NCBI GenBank assembly: GCA_002483285.1
Contig: DLHP01000030.1
Location: forward strand, 280,701-344,700
Direction of reading: 5' to 3'
From: Flavobacterium sp. UBA7665
GTDB taxonomy: Bacteria; Bacteroidota; Bacteroidia; Flavobacteriales; Flavobacteriaceae
DNA length: 64,000 nucleotides
A model generated the notes under the pieces. The model saw nothing but the letters and a program-made list of their open reading frames with translations, was not told where the DNA came from and ran no database searches. Shown here piece after piece: positions 25,327-33,770 of the stretch. Position 1 is the first letter of the stretch; every line of letters begins with the position of its first letter. The translations under genes and the position numbers were made by a program.

Positions 25327-25836
25327 TTACTCCGTCGTTTTCTGGTAAATCACCGATTGGATGATCTCAAAAGAAACTGTGTCATCGGCATTGATGAAAT
25401 ATTTAAGTAATACTTCCCCCCAATAATTCCCGTCACTATAATCGGCTATAATCCAACGGTGGTTGAGCACCTTGGCTTTGTTGATAATGAATTTCTGCCC
25501 GCCGAGCTGTGCCTGTCCTACATACGGATTGCCATTAGGGTCGTCGTTGAGCGCTATGAGTTTCGCCTTTACAACCTCGGCCAAGTCGTGATAGGACGGG
25601 TAGGTTTTGAGATCCGAATTGTCAAAATACGTCTGGGCATTCTGGTTGTTTTCTAGCGAAAAATAATCGGCATCCGACAATTTATTTCCCATCACATTAA
25701 GGCTGTCCTTGAACTTGGTAATAGTATTTGCCGAATGCGTTTCTTCGTAACTCGTGCGTTTGCTGAAATACATGTACGTAAAAATATTCATCAATACGGC
25801 GATAATAAACAGGTAAAGGAAAAGTGACTTTTTCAT
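25327..25836 (-). CDS. Membrane-anchored protein of unknown function, 169 aa
   Basis: The N-terminal hydrophobic helix MKKSLFLYLFIIAVLMNIFTYMYF acts as anchor or signal. It is followed by a charged helix (KRTSYEETHSANTITKFKDSLNVM) and a compact C-terminal domain with GGQKFIINKAKVLNHRWIIADYSDGNYWGEVLL split over about 110-145. I do not recognise a named family. The next gene upstream (MBL hydrolase) is 10 bases away on the same strand, so the two form an operon. Confidence 0.8.
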   Translation of the reverse strand: MKKSLFLYLFIIAVLMNIFTYMYFSKRTSYEETHSANTITKFKDSLNVMGNKLSDADYFSLENNQNAQTYFDNSDLKTYPSYHDLAEVVKAKLIALNDDPNGNPYVGQAQLGGQKFIINKAKVLNHRWIIADYSDGNYWGEVLLKYFINADDTVSFEIIQSVIYQKTTE

Positions 25837-25846
25837 TATTATGGTT

Positions 25847-26611
25847 TTAAACGGTAATTTCTAAATTGTCGTAAGCAACGAAAACGTTGGCTGGAAGCTT
25901 TTTCTGGATGTCGGCATGGAAACCAAAATTATGGCTGATGTGTGTAAGGTACGTACGCTCGGGTTTCACCAGATCAATGAGTTCAAGCGCTTCTTCAAGA
26001 TTCAGGTGCGAATGGTGCGCCTCTTCCCGTAGCGCATTAAGAACTAAAACTTTGATTCCCGCCAATTTATTGATTTCGTCCTGCTCAATCGTCTTCACGT
26101 CGGTGAGGTAGGCAAAATCATCGATGCGATAGCCAAAAATCTGTAGGCCGCCGTGGTAGGCATTGATGGGAATGGCTGTCTTGTCACCAATGGCAAACGG
26201 CACGTCATTGACGACTTCTATTGGTGTGACGCTGGGCGCACCCGGATATTTATTCTCGGTTTCAAACACATAGTCGAAACGTCTTTTGAGGTTTTCGAGC
26301 ACGCGTTCATGCGCGTATACCGGAATATTTCCTTGTTTGAAATTGAACGGACGGATATCATCCAATCCCGCAGTATGGTCTGAATGTTCGTGCGTGTACA
26401 AAATACCTTCGACCTTTTCACAGCCCGAAGCGAGCATCTGCTGCCGAAAATCAGGGCCGCAATCGATTACAAAGGAGTGGTTTTGCCAATGGATCCAGAC
26501 CGAAACGCGCAACCTTTTGTCGCGGGGATCATCACTTTTGGAAACGAGATTCTGGCTCCCGATTACCGGTATGCCCTGAGAGGTTCCTGTTCCTAAAAAA
26601 TATACTTTCAA
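25847..26611 (-). CDS. MBL-fold metallo-hydrolase (PhnP/RNase Z-like)
   Basis: 254 residues. The opening MKVYFLGTGTSQGIPVIG is the GTGTSxGxP form of the PhnP-like subgroup. Metal ligands are visible in THEHSDHTAGLDD (HxHxDH, about 75-80), with further ligands in NAYHGG (His) and LTHISHNFG (His). DCGPDFRQQM follows the third strand. The enzyme is likely a cytoplasmic phosphodiesterase acting on a cyclic phosphate or nucleic-acid substrate; the precise substrate is unknown. It is divergent from the 26708 gene. Confidence 0.9.
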   Translation of the reverse strand: MKVYFLGTGTSQGIPVIGSQNLVSKSDDPRDKRLRVSVWIHWQNHSFVIDCGPDFRQQMLASGCEKVEGILYTHEHSDHTAGLDDIRPFNFKQGNIPVYAHERVLENLKRRFDYVFETENKYPGAPSVTPIEVVNDVPFAIGDKTAIPINAYHGGLQIFGYRIDDFAYLTDVKTIEQDEINKLAGIKVLVLNALREEAHHSHLNLEEALELIDLVKPERTYLTHISHNFGFHADIQKKLPANVFVAYDNLEITV

Positions 26612-26648
26612 TGGCTTTATTTTTTACAAAAATAGTATTAATTCTGTT

Positions 26649-26676
26649 TTGTACCTGCCCTATTTTATTAACTTTG
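26649..26676 (+). promoter_or_regulatory. Putative promoter of the 485-residue gene
   Basis: TTG at 26649-26651, a 17-base spacer and TAACTTTG at 26669-26676 (exact TAnnTTTG). It is one of the best matches to the Bacteroidota consensus in the window. Confidence 0.6.
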
Positions 26677-26707
26677 TAATGTATTATTATGCTATCTGAA
26701 AAAGAAA

Positions 26708-28165
26708 ATGGATATACAAATCAAATTGAAAGGTGACAAAGTCATCGAACAAATTCCCTCCACAAAAGACAAAGCGCTCCGGATCAACCTGAACGAAAAT
26801 ATATACGGAACCTTTGCCGAAATTGGCGCCGGACAAGAAACCGTGAGGCATTTCTTTCGTTCCGGAGGTTCATCGGGAACAATCGCGAAAGCAATGTCGG
26901 CCTACGATAAAGACTTTAGCGACGCGATTTACGGTGTAGAAGTAGACGGGCGTTATGTTACCGAAAGCCGCCTGCGCAAAATGCTGACGCACGAAACCAA
27001 TTTGATTGAAAGGCGTTTGAGTCGTGAAAAACACCCCAATAAATTATTTTTTAGTTACGCCAACACTGTAGCCACGATTGATTTTGCGAAACAATTCAAG
27101 GGCCATGGTTGGGTTGGAATCAAATTCCAGATTGAACCAGACGAAGACTATAACGAGATTACCATACACATACGATTCAAAGAGACCGATGCGCGTTTGC
27201 AACAGGAAACCCTTGGTATACTGGGCGTGAACCTGATTTACGGCGCGTTCTACAAATACAACGATCCTAAAAAATTGTTGCGTTACTTGTACGACCACCT
27301 CGATAAAGACCAACTCGAAATTGATACGATTAACTTTTCAGGACCGCGTTTTGCCGACGTCGACAACCGTTTGATGAGCCTACAGCTCGTGAAAAACGGC
27401 ATGACCGATGCGGTGATGTTTGATCCTGAAGGCAAGAATATCCTACCGGCACAAATCCTTTACAAAAAGAATATCCTCGCTTTGCGTGGTAGTTTCCGTC
27501 CGGTGACGAAGGTGAATATGGACATGTACGAGAAATCGCTCAAGATGTTCCTCGCCGAAAGCAAAGTAGAGAAAGAAAATACGCTCGTGGTTTTTGAAAT
27601 TACCCTGTCTAACCTGCGTTCTGAAGGTGAAATCGATGAGAGGGATTTCATGGACCGCGCCGAATTGCTGTGTTCGCTCGGGCAAACCGTAATGATTTCT
27701 AATTTCCAGGAATATTATAAAGTGGTTGAATACTTCTCGGCCTACACCAAAGCCCGTATGGGATTGGCTATGGGCGTGAACAACCTCGTCGACATTTTTG
27801 ATGAAAAATACTACCGCCATTTGAGCGGCGGAATCCTCGAAGCCTTTGGTAAATTGTTCTACCGCGATTTGAAAGTGTTCTTGTACCCAATGCTAGAAGA
27901 CGGTGAAGTGATCAATTCTGAAAACCTCAAGGTACATCCGAGGATGAAAGAGCTGTATAAATTCTTCAAGTTCAATGGCAAAGTCGTGGACATTGATGAT
28001 GTTGATCCGCATACCTTAGAAGTTTTCTCGCGCGAAGTGCTCAAGATGATTGCTATTGGCAAATCGGGTTGGGAAGAAATGTTACCCAAAGGGATCGCAG
28101 AGCTTATTAAGGAGCACCAGCTTTTTGGGTATGACCCGAATAAGATTTTGGAGGAAACCAATTAG
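26708..28165 (+). CDS. Conserved protein of unknown function, 485 aa
   Basis: No signal peptide and no membrane segment, so it is cytoplasmic. Very conserved-looking blocks are LNENIYGTFAEIGAGQETVRHFFR (split at about 26-50), GTIAKAMSAYDKDFSDAIYG, NKLFFSYANTVATIDFA, GWVGIKFQ, LGILGVNLIYGAFY, NFSGPRFADVDNRLMS and ARMGLAMGVNNLVDIFDEKYY. I recall near-identical proteins across Flavobacteriia and other phyla, labelled 'TonB-dependent receptor' or 'nicotinate adenylyltransferase' in databases. Neither label is supported: there is no barrel, no signal and no HxGH motif. It is monocistronic with its own promoter and terminator. Confidence 0.85.
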   Translation: MDIQIKLKGDKVIEQIPSTKDKALRINLNENIYGTFAEIGAGQETVRHFFRSGGSSGTIAKAMSAYDKDFSDAIYGVEVDGRYVTESRLRKMLTHETNLIERRLSREKHPNKLFFSYANTVATIDFAKQFKGHGWVGIKFQIEPDEDYNEITIHIRFKETDARLQQETLGILGVNLIYGAFYKYNDPKKLLRYLYDHLDKDQLEIDTINFSGPRFADVDNRLMSLQLVKNGMTDAVMFDPEGKNILPAQILYKKNILALRGSFRPVTKVNMDMYEKSLKMFLAESKVEKENTLVVFEITLSNLRSEGEIDERDFMDRAELLCSLGQTVMISNFQEYYKVVEYFSAYTKARMGLAMGVNNLVDIFDEKYYRHLSGGILEAFGKLFYRDLKVFLYPMLEDGEVINSENLKVHPRMKELYKFFKFNGKVVDIDDVDPHTLEVFSREVLKMIAIGKSGWEEMLPKGIAELIKEHQLFGYDPNKILEETN

Positions 28166-28227
28166 GAGAAAGTCAAAAGCGCGGAGCCCTATAAAACGAT
28201 AACTTAGTTGCCGGATATTAAAATAAC

Positions 28228-28270
28228 AAAGAACCAAGAGATAGCTTGACCTACTCTTGGTTCTTTTTTT
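28228..28270. terminator. Bidirectional intrinsic terminator
   Basis: Stem AAAGAACCAAGAG (28228-28240) pairs with CTCTTGGTTCTTT (28254-28266) and a T run follows. It separates the 485-residue gene from the convergent bcp gene. Confidence 0.88.
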
Positions 28271-28285
28271 CTTTCGACTTTCGAC

Positions 28286-28738
28286 TTATTTCAAGATTTG
28301 CTCCGTGTGCATTTTACTTTTCACATCGGAGATGACTTCTTCAATGACGCCATGCTCATCGATTACAAAGGTCGTGCGGTGGATGCCGTCGAATAACCTT
28401 CCCATAAACTTTTTTGGTCCCCAGACGCCGAATGCGTTGATGACTGCTTTGTCTTCATCGGCGAGTAACGGAAACGGCAAATTGTATTTTGTTTTGAACT
28501 TGGCTTGCTTTTTCTGGGTGTCGCCACTTACACCAAGGACAGCATAATTCTTAGCCAGAAAAGTGTGGTAATTGTCGCGTAAGTTACAGGCTTCTGTGGT
28601 ACAGGTGGGCGTGTCGGCTGCGGGATAAAAGAAGATTACGAGTTTTTTGCCTCGGTAATCGGATAGCTGGTGCGTGTTTCCGTCTTGGTCTTGAGCAGAG
28701 AAATTGGGCGATTTGTCGCCGGGTTGGAGTGTGGTCAT
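28286..28738 (-). CDS. bcp: Thioredoxin-dependent peroxiredoxin, Bcp/PrxQ type
   Basis: 150 residues. The peroxidatic Cys46 lies in FYPAADTPTCTTEACNLRD and the resolving Cys51 is five residues later, the PrxQ/Bcp arrangement. The usual TPGCT is TPTCT here. The other blocks (VLGVSGDTQKKQAKF, FPLLADEDK, RTTFVIDEHGVI) fit. It is cytoplasmic and reduces H2O2 and organic peroxides using thioredoxin. Single gene. Confidence 0.95.
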   Translation of the reverse strand: MTTLQPGDKSPNFSAQDQDGNTHQLSDYRGKKLVIFFYPAADTPTCTTEACNLRDNYHTFLAKNYAVLGVSGDTQKKQAKFKTKYNLPFPLLADEDKAVINAFGVWGPKKFMGRLFDGIHRTTFVIDEHGVIEEVISDVKSKMHTEQILK

Positions 28739-28772
28739 AATGGAGTTGCTAAGTTACTGAGATACTGAGTTT

Positions 28773-28922
28773 GCCCCGGATGGCAGCGGAAAACCCGGAA
28801 TGCTTGCGGTTTAAATTTTTTGGTTTTATAATGCGACCGGCGGAAGCACTTATAAAAGCTTTAAAATTTTACCGTAAGCATGAGGATTTGGAGCGGACAG
28901 CCGGATTAGGCACGGCATCAAT
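28773..28922 (+). repeat. Dispersed hairpin repeat, copy 3, with a 32-bp inverted repeat
   Basis: Begins CCCCGGATGGCAGCGGA and ends CAGCCGGATTAG, as in copy 2. Inside, 28800-28831 and 28850-28881 form an almost perfect 32-base inverted repeat (ATGCTTGCGG...TTTTATAA against TTATAAAA...CCGTAAGCAT) with an 18-base loop. It fills the bcp-nth gap. Confidence 0.65.
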
Positions 28923-28955
28923 TTTATACTATTTTTACAGCATAAATATACGAAA

Positions 28956-29615
28956 ATGACCAAAGCAGAACGCGCGAAATTTGTAATAAAGACTTTACAA
29001 GAATTGTATCCTACGGTACCGATCCCGCTCGATCATAAGGACGCCTACACGCTGCTTATTGCGGTACTGCTGTCGGCGCAATGTACCGATGTGCGCGTAA
29101 ACCAAATTACGCCACTGCTGTTTGCCAAGGCCGATAATCCGTATGATATGGTAAAACTGAGCGTCGAGGAAATCCAGGATATTATACGGCCTTGCGGATT
29201 GTCGCCGATGAAATCGAAGGGGATTTACGGTTTGTCAAAAATTTTGATTGAAAAATACGACGGGCAAGTGCCGCAAAGTTTTGAAGCTTTGGAGGAATTG
29301 CCGGCCGTTGGACATAAAACCGCAAGTGTGGTCATGAGCCAGGCTTTTGGCGTGCCTGCGTTTCCCGTGGACACACACATTCACCGGTTGATGTGGCGCT
29401 GGAATTTGTCTAACGGGAAAAATGTAGTACAGACAGAAAAGGACGCGAAGGCGATTTTCCCCAAGGCATTGTGGAACGAATTGCACTTGCAGATCATATA
29501 CTACGGACGTGAATATTCTCCGGCGCGCGGTATGAACCTTGACAAGGACATTATCACGCGAACCATCGGACGAAAGGAACTTTTGGCGGAAGATATAAAA
29601 AAAACGTCCCGATAA
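28956..29615 (+). CDS. nth: Endonuclease III family DNA glycosylase without iron-sulfur cysteines
   Basis: 219 residues. The HhH motif LPAVGHKTASVVMSQAFG (about 107-124) contains the catalytic Lys in GHKT, and the catalytic Asp is in PVDTHIHRLMWRW. QCTDVRVNQITPLLF and GLSPMKSKGIYGLSKIL also match. The C-terminus, YYGREYSPARGMNLDKDIITRTIG, sits where the four cluster cysteines normally lie and has none. The family excises oxidised pyrimidines and cuts AP sites. The protein may be a cluster-free Nth. Its last four codons lie inside the terminator stem. Confidence 0.93.
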   Translation: MTKAERAKFVIKTLQELYPTVPIPLDHKDAYTLLIAVLLSAQCTDVRVNQITPLLFAKADNPYDMVKLSVEEIQDIIRPCGLSPMKSKGIYGLSKILIEKYDGQVPQSFEALEELPAVGHKTASVVMSQAFGVPAFPVDTHIHRLMWRWNLSNGKNVVQTEKDAKAIFPKALWNELHLQIIYYGREYSPARGMNLDKDIITRTIGRKELLAEDIKKTSR

Positions 29616-29633
29616 CCACCGGGACGTTTTCTT
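29600..29633. terminator. Bidirectional terminator overlapping the nth stop
   Basis: A run, then CGTCCCG / CGGGACG with loop ATAACCAC, then T4. The left arm encodes the last residues of Nth. The reverse orientation also ends in a long T run and serves the small gene at 29632. Confidence 0.85.
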
Positions 29634-29775
29634 AATTAGCTATCGTTTCTATGTTCATTTTACCCACTTTGATAAAGCTTAGCGCTTTAGAGTAATTTAG
29701 TAAAAAAGAAACGGTTTCTTTTTTAGGCTTCATAGAGGTGTTAACTAATGTTTTCTTAGAGTAGATTTTTGCCAT
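29632..29775 (-). CDS. 47-residue basic protein next to the sigma factor gene
   Basis: Reading frame of 47 codons from the ATG at 29775. It opens MAKIYSKKTLVNTSMKPKKE, continues TVSFLLNYSKALSFIKVGK, and ends ETIAN. A basic N-terminus precedes an amphipathic helix-like core (VSFLLNYSKALSFI). I recall short proteins with the same core (MKPKxETxxFLLNYSKxL) in other flavobacterial genomes, from memory. Its stop abuts a strong terminator, and it follows the sigma factor gene by 55 bases on the same strand. The function is unknown. Confidence 0.6.
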   Translation of the reverse strand: MAKIYSKKTLVNTSMKPKKETVSFLLNYSKALSFIKVGKMNIETIAN

Positions 29776-29830
29776 ATTGGTAGCGTTTGTTTAGTGATAT
29801 AGCTACAACGCGGCATATTATCTATTATTG

Positions 29831-30415
29831 TTAATTCGTTAAAATAATTTGGTGTTTTTCAATCACTTTTCTCAGGTTCATGAGCGCGTAACGCATCCTG
29901 CCTAGCGCAGTATTGATGCTAACACCCGTCAATTCTGAGATTTCTTTGAAACTGAGATCTTGGTAAATGCGCATCATGAGCACTTCTTTTTGGTCATGTG
30001 GCAATTCTTCGATGATTTTACGCAAGTCTTTTTCTACCTGGTCGGTAATCATTTGGTTTTCGATGGTCATGGAATTGTCTGTCATAATCGAGAAGATGGA
30101 AAACTCCTCGGTTTCTCGAAACATTGGCATTTTTTTGTTCCTGCGGAAATGATCGATGATGAGATTATGAGCGATGCGCATAACCCAAGGAAGAAATTTA
30201 CCTTCTTCATTATACGCATTGGATTTTAAAGTTTTGATGACTTTAATGAAGGTGTCCTGAAAAATATCATCGGTGATGTCACGATCCGAAATCTTCGAAT
30301 AGATAAAACCGTATATTTTTGACTGGTGACGGTCAATAAGGGTAGACAAGGCCGATTCATCGCCTCCTACGTATTGCTTGACCAATAATGCATCTGGGGT
30401 TTGTACATTAGCCAT
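29831..30415 (-). CDS. RNA polymerase ECF-type sigma factor
   Basis: 194 residues. Region 2 (about 20-95) has YGFIYSKISDRDITDDIFQDTFIKVIKTL and FLPWVMRIAHNLIIDHFRRNKKMP. Region 4 (about 125-185) has LPHDQKEVLMMRIYQDLSFKEISELTGVSINTALGRMRYALMNLRK split over the HTH. No anti-sigma gene is adjacent; the only neighbour on the strand is the 47-residue gene. This is an ECF41/ECF-like single-domain sigma of Bacteroidota with unknown regulon. Confidence 0.95.
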   Translation of the reverse strand: MANVQTPDALLVKQYVGGDESALSTLIDRHQSKIYGFIYSKISDRDITDDIFQDTFIKVIKTLKSNAYNEEGKFLPWVMRIAHNLIIDHFRRNKKMPMFRETEEFSIFSIMTDNSMTIENQMITDQVEKDLRKIIEELPHDQKEVLMMRIYQDLSFKEISELTGVSINTALGRMRYALMNLRKVIEKHQIILTN

Positions 30416-30629
30416 AAAATATCCTTTTTAGTTTTGTTTATAATGCCAGCTAAGCGCGTTCTAAAAAGTAATTTTATAATATAGGCAAATGTTAATTAGG
30501 GTTAATTGCAAAATCAAATGTAATATAATTTAGTTTGTATTTGCAAATAAATATGGAAAATTTAACAAAATCGACGCAATACGCGCTGTTTTTGTGATTT
30601 ATTTACAACACTCTCTTACATTCCTTGCA

Positions 30630-31391
30630 TTATTGATAGACCTTGATATAATCGACGATAAAAGATTGTGGAAAAATAGCATCGTCTACGCCAGGTCCAC
30701 CAAAATTGCCTCCTACGGCCATATTTACAATAATGTAAAAGGGCTGATCGTACGGCCAACTGTCTTCATTCCTGGGTTGCGGATTGTAAGTGAAAACCAA
30801 TTCCTCATCCACAAAAAAATCCATTTTGTCTTTACTCCAATCTACCGCAAATACGTGAAAGCCCTGCTCAATTTCGGGAATTCCGGTTTTTTTGCCGTGT
30901 CCTTTATCTCCATGCCCGTCTTGTGTGTGCAAGGTGGTATATACTTGGTGTGGATCTCGGCCTACGTATTCCAGAATATCAATTTCACCGCATTTTGGCC
31001 ATCCTTTTGCGTCGATATTAGCACCCAACATCCAAAATGCTGGCCAGATGCCTTTGCCTACCGGAAGCTTCGCCCTGCACTCTATTCGCCCGTATTGGAA
31101 TTCCTTTTTGCCTTTAGTGGTAATGCGGGTAGAGGTGTACTTTTCTGCTCCCTTACGCGCTTCGATAATCAAATTCCCCTTTTGTAATAAGTGATTGTCT
31201 TTGGTATAGGATTGACGCTCGTTGTTTCCCCATCCGCAGATATTGGGGCAACCGTTACCGAGCTCATAGTTCCAAACCGATTCATCCAGTTTCGAACCCT
31301 TAAAGTCTTCCTGCCAGACTAATTTGCGCTTGGGATTCTGTGCAGTCGCCAAATTGGCAGCCAGTAAAGCGAGTAGGATGATCTTCTTCAT
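30630..31391 (-). CDS. GH16 endo-beta-1,3-glucanase (laminarinase-like)
   Basis: 253 residues. Signal peptide MKKIILLALLAANLATAQ with no lipobox, so the protein is periplasmic or secreted. A single GH16 domain carries the catalytic E136-I-D138-IL-E141 (CGEIDILEYVG); E136 is the nucleophile and E141 the acid/base. Substrate-cleft residues are in GWGNNERQSYT and WPAFWMLGANI. It ends NFGGPGVDDAIFPQSFIVDYIKVYQ. It is the last gene of the susC operon, 3 bases after the GH3 gene. It cuts internal beta-1,3-glucan bonds (inferred from subfamily motifs). Confidence 0.93.
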   Translation of the reverse strand: MKKIILLALLAANLATAQNPKRKLVWQEDFKGSKLDESVWNYELGNGCPNICGWGNNERQSYTKDNHLLQKGNLIIEARKGAEKYTSTRITTKGKKEFQYGRIECRAKLPVGKGIWPAFWMLGANIDAKGWPKCGEIDILEYVGRDPHQVYTTLHTQDGHGDKGHGKKTGIPEIEQGFHVFAVDWSKDKMDFFVDEELVFTYNPQPRNEDSWPYDQPFYIIVNMAVGGNFGGPGVDDAIFPQSFIVDYIKVYQ

Positions 31392-31394
31392 ATT

Positions 31395-33692
31395 TTAGTT
31401 TTTAAATTCAAAATCAGCGGCAAGTGTTGCTTCGGAGTTTCCGCCGATAAACACCTTAAAGTCGCCCGGCTCAGCCTCCCATTTGCGGTTTGCTGTATAA
31501 TATTCAATCGTTTTGCTGTCTATTGTAAAAGTAATCGTTTTTGCTTCGCCTGACTTAAGTTCAACGAGTTCAAAGCCTTTAAGCTCACGTACCGGCCGTG
31601 TACTGCTGCCCACTAAATCGCGTAAATACATTTGTACGACTTCTTTTCCGGTTACTTTTCCGGTGTTTTTTAATTGTACCGACACTTCAATCTTGCCTTC
31701 CTTGGTCAGAGAATTACTGCTCAGTTTCAAGTTCGAATACTCGAAAGTCGTGTAGCTCAAACCATATCCAAATGGATACAAAGCTGTATTGGCCTCATCT
31801 CCATAATGCGACCAAAAAACTTCGTCAGGCGCGGGAAGATTGGGTCGTCCCGTATTTTTGTGGCTGTAATATAATGGCAACTGTCCTTCACTTCTGGGGA
31901 ATCCCATCGGCAATTTCCCACTCGGGTTGTAATCCCCGTATAAAACCTGCGCAATCGCGTTACCGGATTCTGTACCGAGTTGCCAAGCTTCTACAATCGC
32001 TGGGATATTTTTAGCTGCCCACGGAATGACTAGTGGCCTCCCGTTGTTCAAAACCAATACAATATTGGGATTCGCTTTGTATATCGTTTCAAGTAATTCC
32101 TGCTGAACGCCGGGCAAACCCAATTCTACACGACTCCTACCCTCACCAGTCTGGAAACCGATTTCGCCCAGAACCATGATGACGACATCTGCACCTTTTG
32201 CAACGGCGATGGCCTCTTCGAATCCGGATTTGTCTGTCATGTTTAGCTTCACTTCCTTGGCAAAAACGTTGGTTCCGATTGCAACCTCGGCACCTTTCGC
32301 GTAAGTCAGTTTATTGCCGTTATACTTTTGTAACCCTTCGAGTACTGAAACCGCTGTCCCGTCTTTCGAGGCACCGCGCCAACTGCCCAACGGACTGCTT
32401 TTGTCTGCGGCCAATGCGCCAATCAATGCGATTTTCTTATCCGATTTGGCCAGCGGCAAAATTCCATTCTCGTTCTTAAGCAACACGATTGATTTCTTGG
32501 CCATATCGAGCACGCCTTCGCGAAACTCGGCTTTGCCAACCGTGGCTTTTTCCCGAACCTCATCGCAATATCGATAAGGATTTTCAAACAGTCCTAGTTC
32601 AAACTTTACTCGTAAAATACGGCGCGCTGCCTCTTCTATTACGCTTTTTTTGACCTTGCCTTCCCTGACCAATTGCGCCAAATGCGCGACATAAAGGTAC
32701 GACTCCATATCCATGTCTGATCCCGCGTTTGCCGCAAGCTCAGCCGCCTGTTTGCCATCCATGGCATAACCGTGGTTGATCATTTCACCAATTGAACCCC
32801 AATCCGAGACCACAAAACCATCAAATCGCCACTCGCCTTTGAGGATGTTGCGTTGCAGGTAAGCGCTTCCGGTTGCCGGTGTCCCATCGATTTCATTGAA
32901 CGAATTCATAAACGTACGCACGCCCGCATCTATCGATGCCTGGAACGGTGGGAATACTACATTGCGCAAAGTAGATTCCCCAATATCGGCTGTGTTGTAA
33001 TCGCGTCCGGCTTCAGCAAATCCGTATGCTGCAAAATGCTTGGCACAGGCCAGTATGGTTTTGGCACTCTTAAAATCATCTCCCTGGAAACCTTTCACCC
33101 TCGCATACGCGATTTTACTACCCAGATACACATCCTCGCCAGCGCCTTCCATCACACGTCCCCAACGGGCGTCACGCGTGATATCGACCATGGGAGCGAA
33201 AGTCCAATTGAGGCCAACCGCAGCAGCTTCTTCGGCAGCGATTTGTGCCGAGCGTTCTATAGCCTGTAAATCCCAACTCGCAGCTTCAGCTAGCGGAATT
33301 GGGCTAATGGTTTGGTAGCCGTGAACGACATCGTAACCAAAAATAAGCGGGATGTGGCGGTTGGTTTGCTCGACGGCAATTTTCTGCAAGGCTTTCACGT
33401 CTTTCACTCCGGTGACATTGAGCATCGAACCAACCCATCCTTTTTTGATGTGCTCGTATTTCTGGGCGGCTTGTCCGTCTTTGGGTGCCGGGCCTGTCAC
33501 ATCCCAAAAACCGTTGTATTGGTTCATCTGTCCGATTTTTTCCTCGAGCGTCATGAGCTTGAGGATCGAATCTACACGGGTTTCAATCGCTTTGTTTTTT
33601 ACCACAACTGCCGCTTTCTTTTGGGCATGGCCAACAAAAAACAACAGTCCGGTTGTTATCAGGAAAATAGGTCTTAGCAAGTTTTTTTTCAT
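31395..33692 (-). CDS. bglX: GH3 beta-glucosidase (BglX-like)
   Basis: 765 residues. Signal peptide about 1-23, so the enzyme is periplasmic. The (beta/alpha)8 domain has FGYDVVHGYQT, FAPMVDITRDARWGR, KHF at 219-221 and the nucleophile Asp297 in GFVVSDWGS. The second domain (about 400-620) includes LVLNNGRPLVIPWA. The fibronectin III-like C-terminus (about 670-765) has GKVTGKEVVQMYLRD and RPVRELKGFE. It releases glucose from the non-reducing end of imported beta-glucan oligomers. It is in the susC operon, preceded by a 78-base gap with a hairpin. Confidence 0.95.
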   Translation of the reverse strand: MKKNLLRPIFLITTGLLFFVGHAQKKAAVVVKNKAIETRVDSILKLMTLEEKIGQMNQYNGFWDVTGPAPKDGQAAQKYEHIKKGWVGSMLNVTGVKDVKALQKIAVEQTNRHIPLIFGYDVVHGYQTISPIPLAEAASWDLQAIERSAQIAAEEAAAVGLNWTFAPMVDITRDARWGRVMEGAGEDVYLGSKIAYARVKGFQGDDFKSAKTILACAKHFAAYGFAEAGRDYNTADIGESTLRNVVFPPFQASIDAGVRTFMNSFNEIDGTPATGSAYLQRNILKGEWRFDGFVVSDWGSIGEMINHGYAMDGKQAAELAANAGSDMDMESYLYVAHLAQLVREGKVKKSVIEEAARRILRVKFELGLFENPYRYCDEVREKATVGKAEFREGVLDMAKKSIVLLKNENGILPLAKSDKKIALIGALAADKSSPLGSWRGASKDGTAVSVLEGLQKYNGNKLTYAKGAEVAIGTNVFAKEVKLNMTDKSGFEEAIAVAKGADVVIMVLGEIGFQTGEGRSRVELGLPGVQQELLETIYKANPNIVLVLNNGRPLVIPWAAKNIPAIVEAWQLGTESGNAIAQVLYGDYNPSGKLPMGFPRSEGQLPLYYSHKNTGRPNLPAPDEVFWSHYGDEANTALYPFGYGLSYTTFEYSNLKLSSNSLTKEGKIEVSVQLKNTGKVTGKEVVQMYLRDLVGSSTRPVRELKGFELVELKSGEAKTITFTIDSKTIEYYTANRKWEAEPGDFKVFIGGNSEATLAADFEFKN

Positions 33693-33710
33693 GAGAATTG
33701 GGCGTAATTA

Positions 33711-33749
33711 GCCTGATACAGGAAGACCACAAAGATCTTCCTGTAAGGC
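33711..33749 (-). other. Intercistronic hairpin between GH16 and GH3 genes
   Basis: Perfect 9-bp stem ACAGGAAGA (33718-33726) / TCTTCCTGT (33736-33744), extended by GCCT/AGGC outside. No T run follows on the minus strand, so it is not a simple terminator. It could stabilise or process the PUL mRNA. Confidence 0.55.
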
Positions 33750-33770
33750 TGAAAACAAAAATGTACAGGT

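Noticed and set aside
26708..28165. Names 'TonB-dependent receptor' or 'nicotinate-nucleotide adenylyltransferase' for this gene
   Set aside because: No signal peptide, barrel, plug or nucleotidyltransferase HxGH motif is present.
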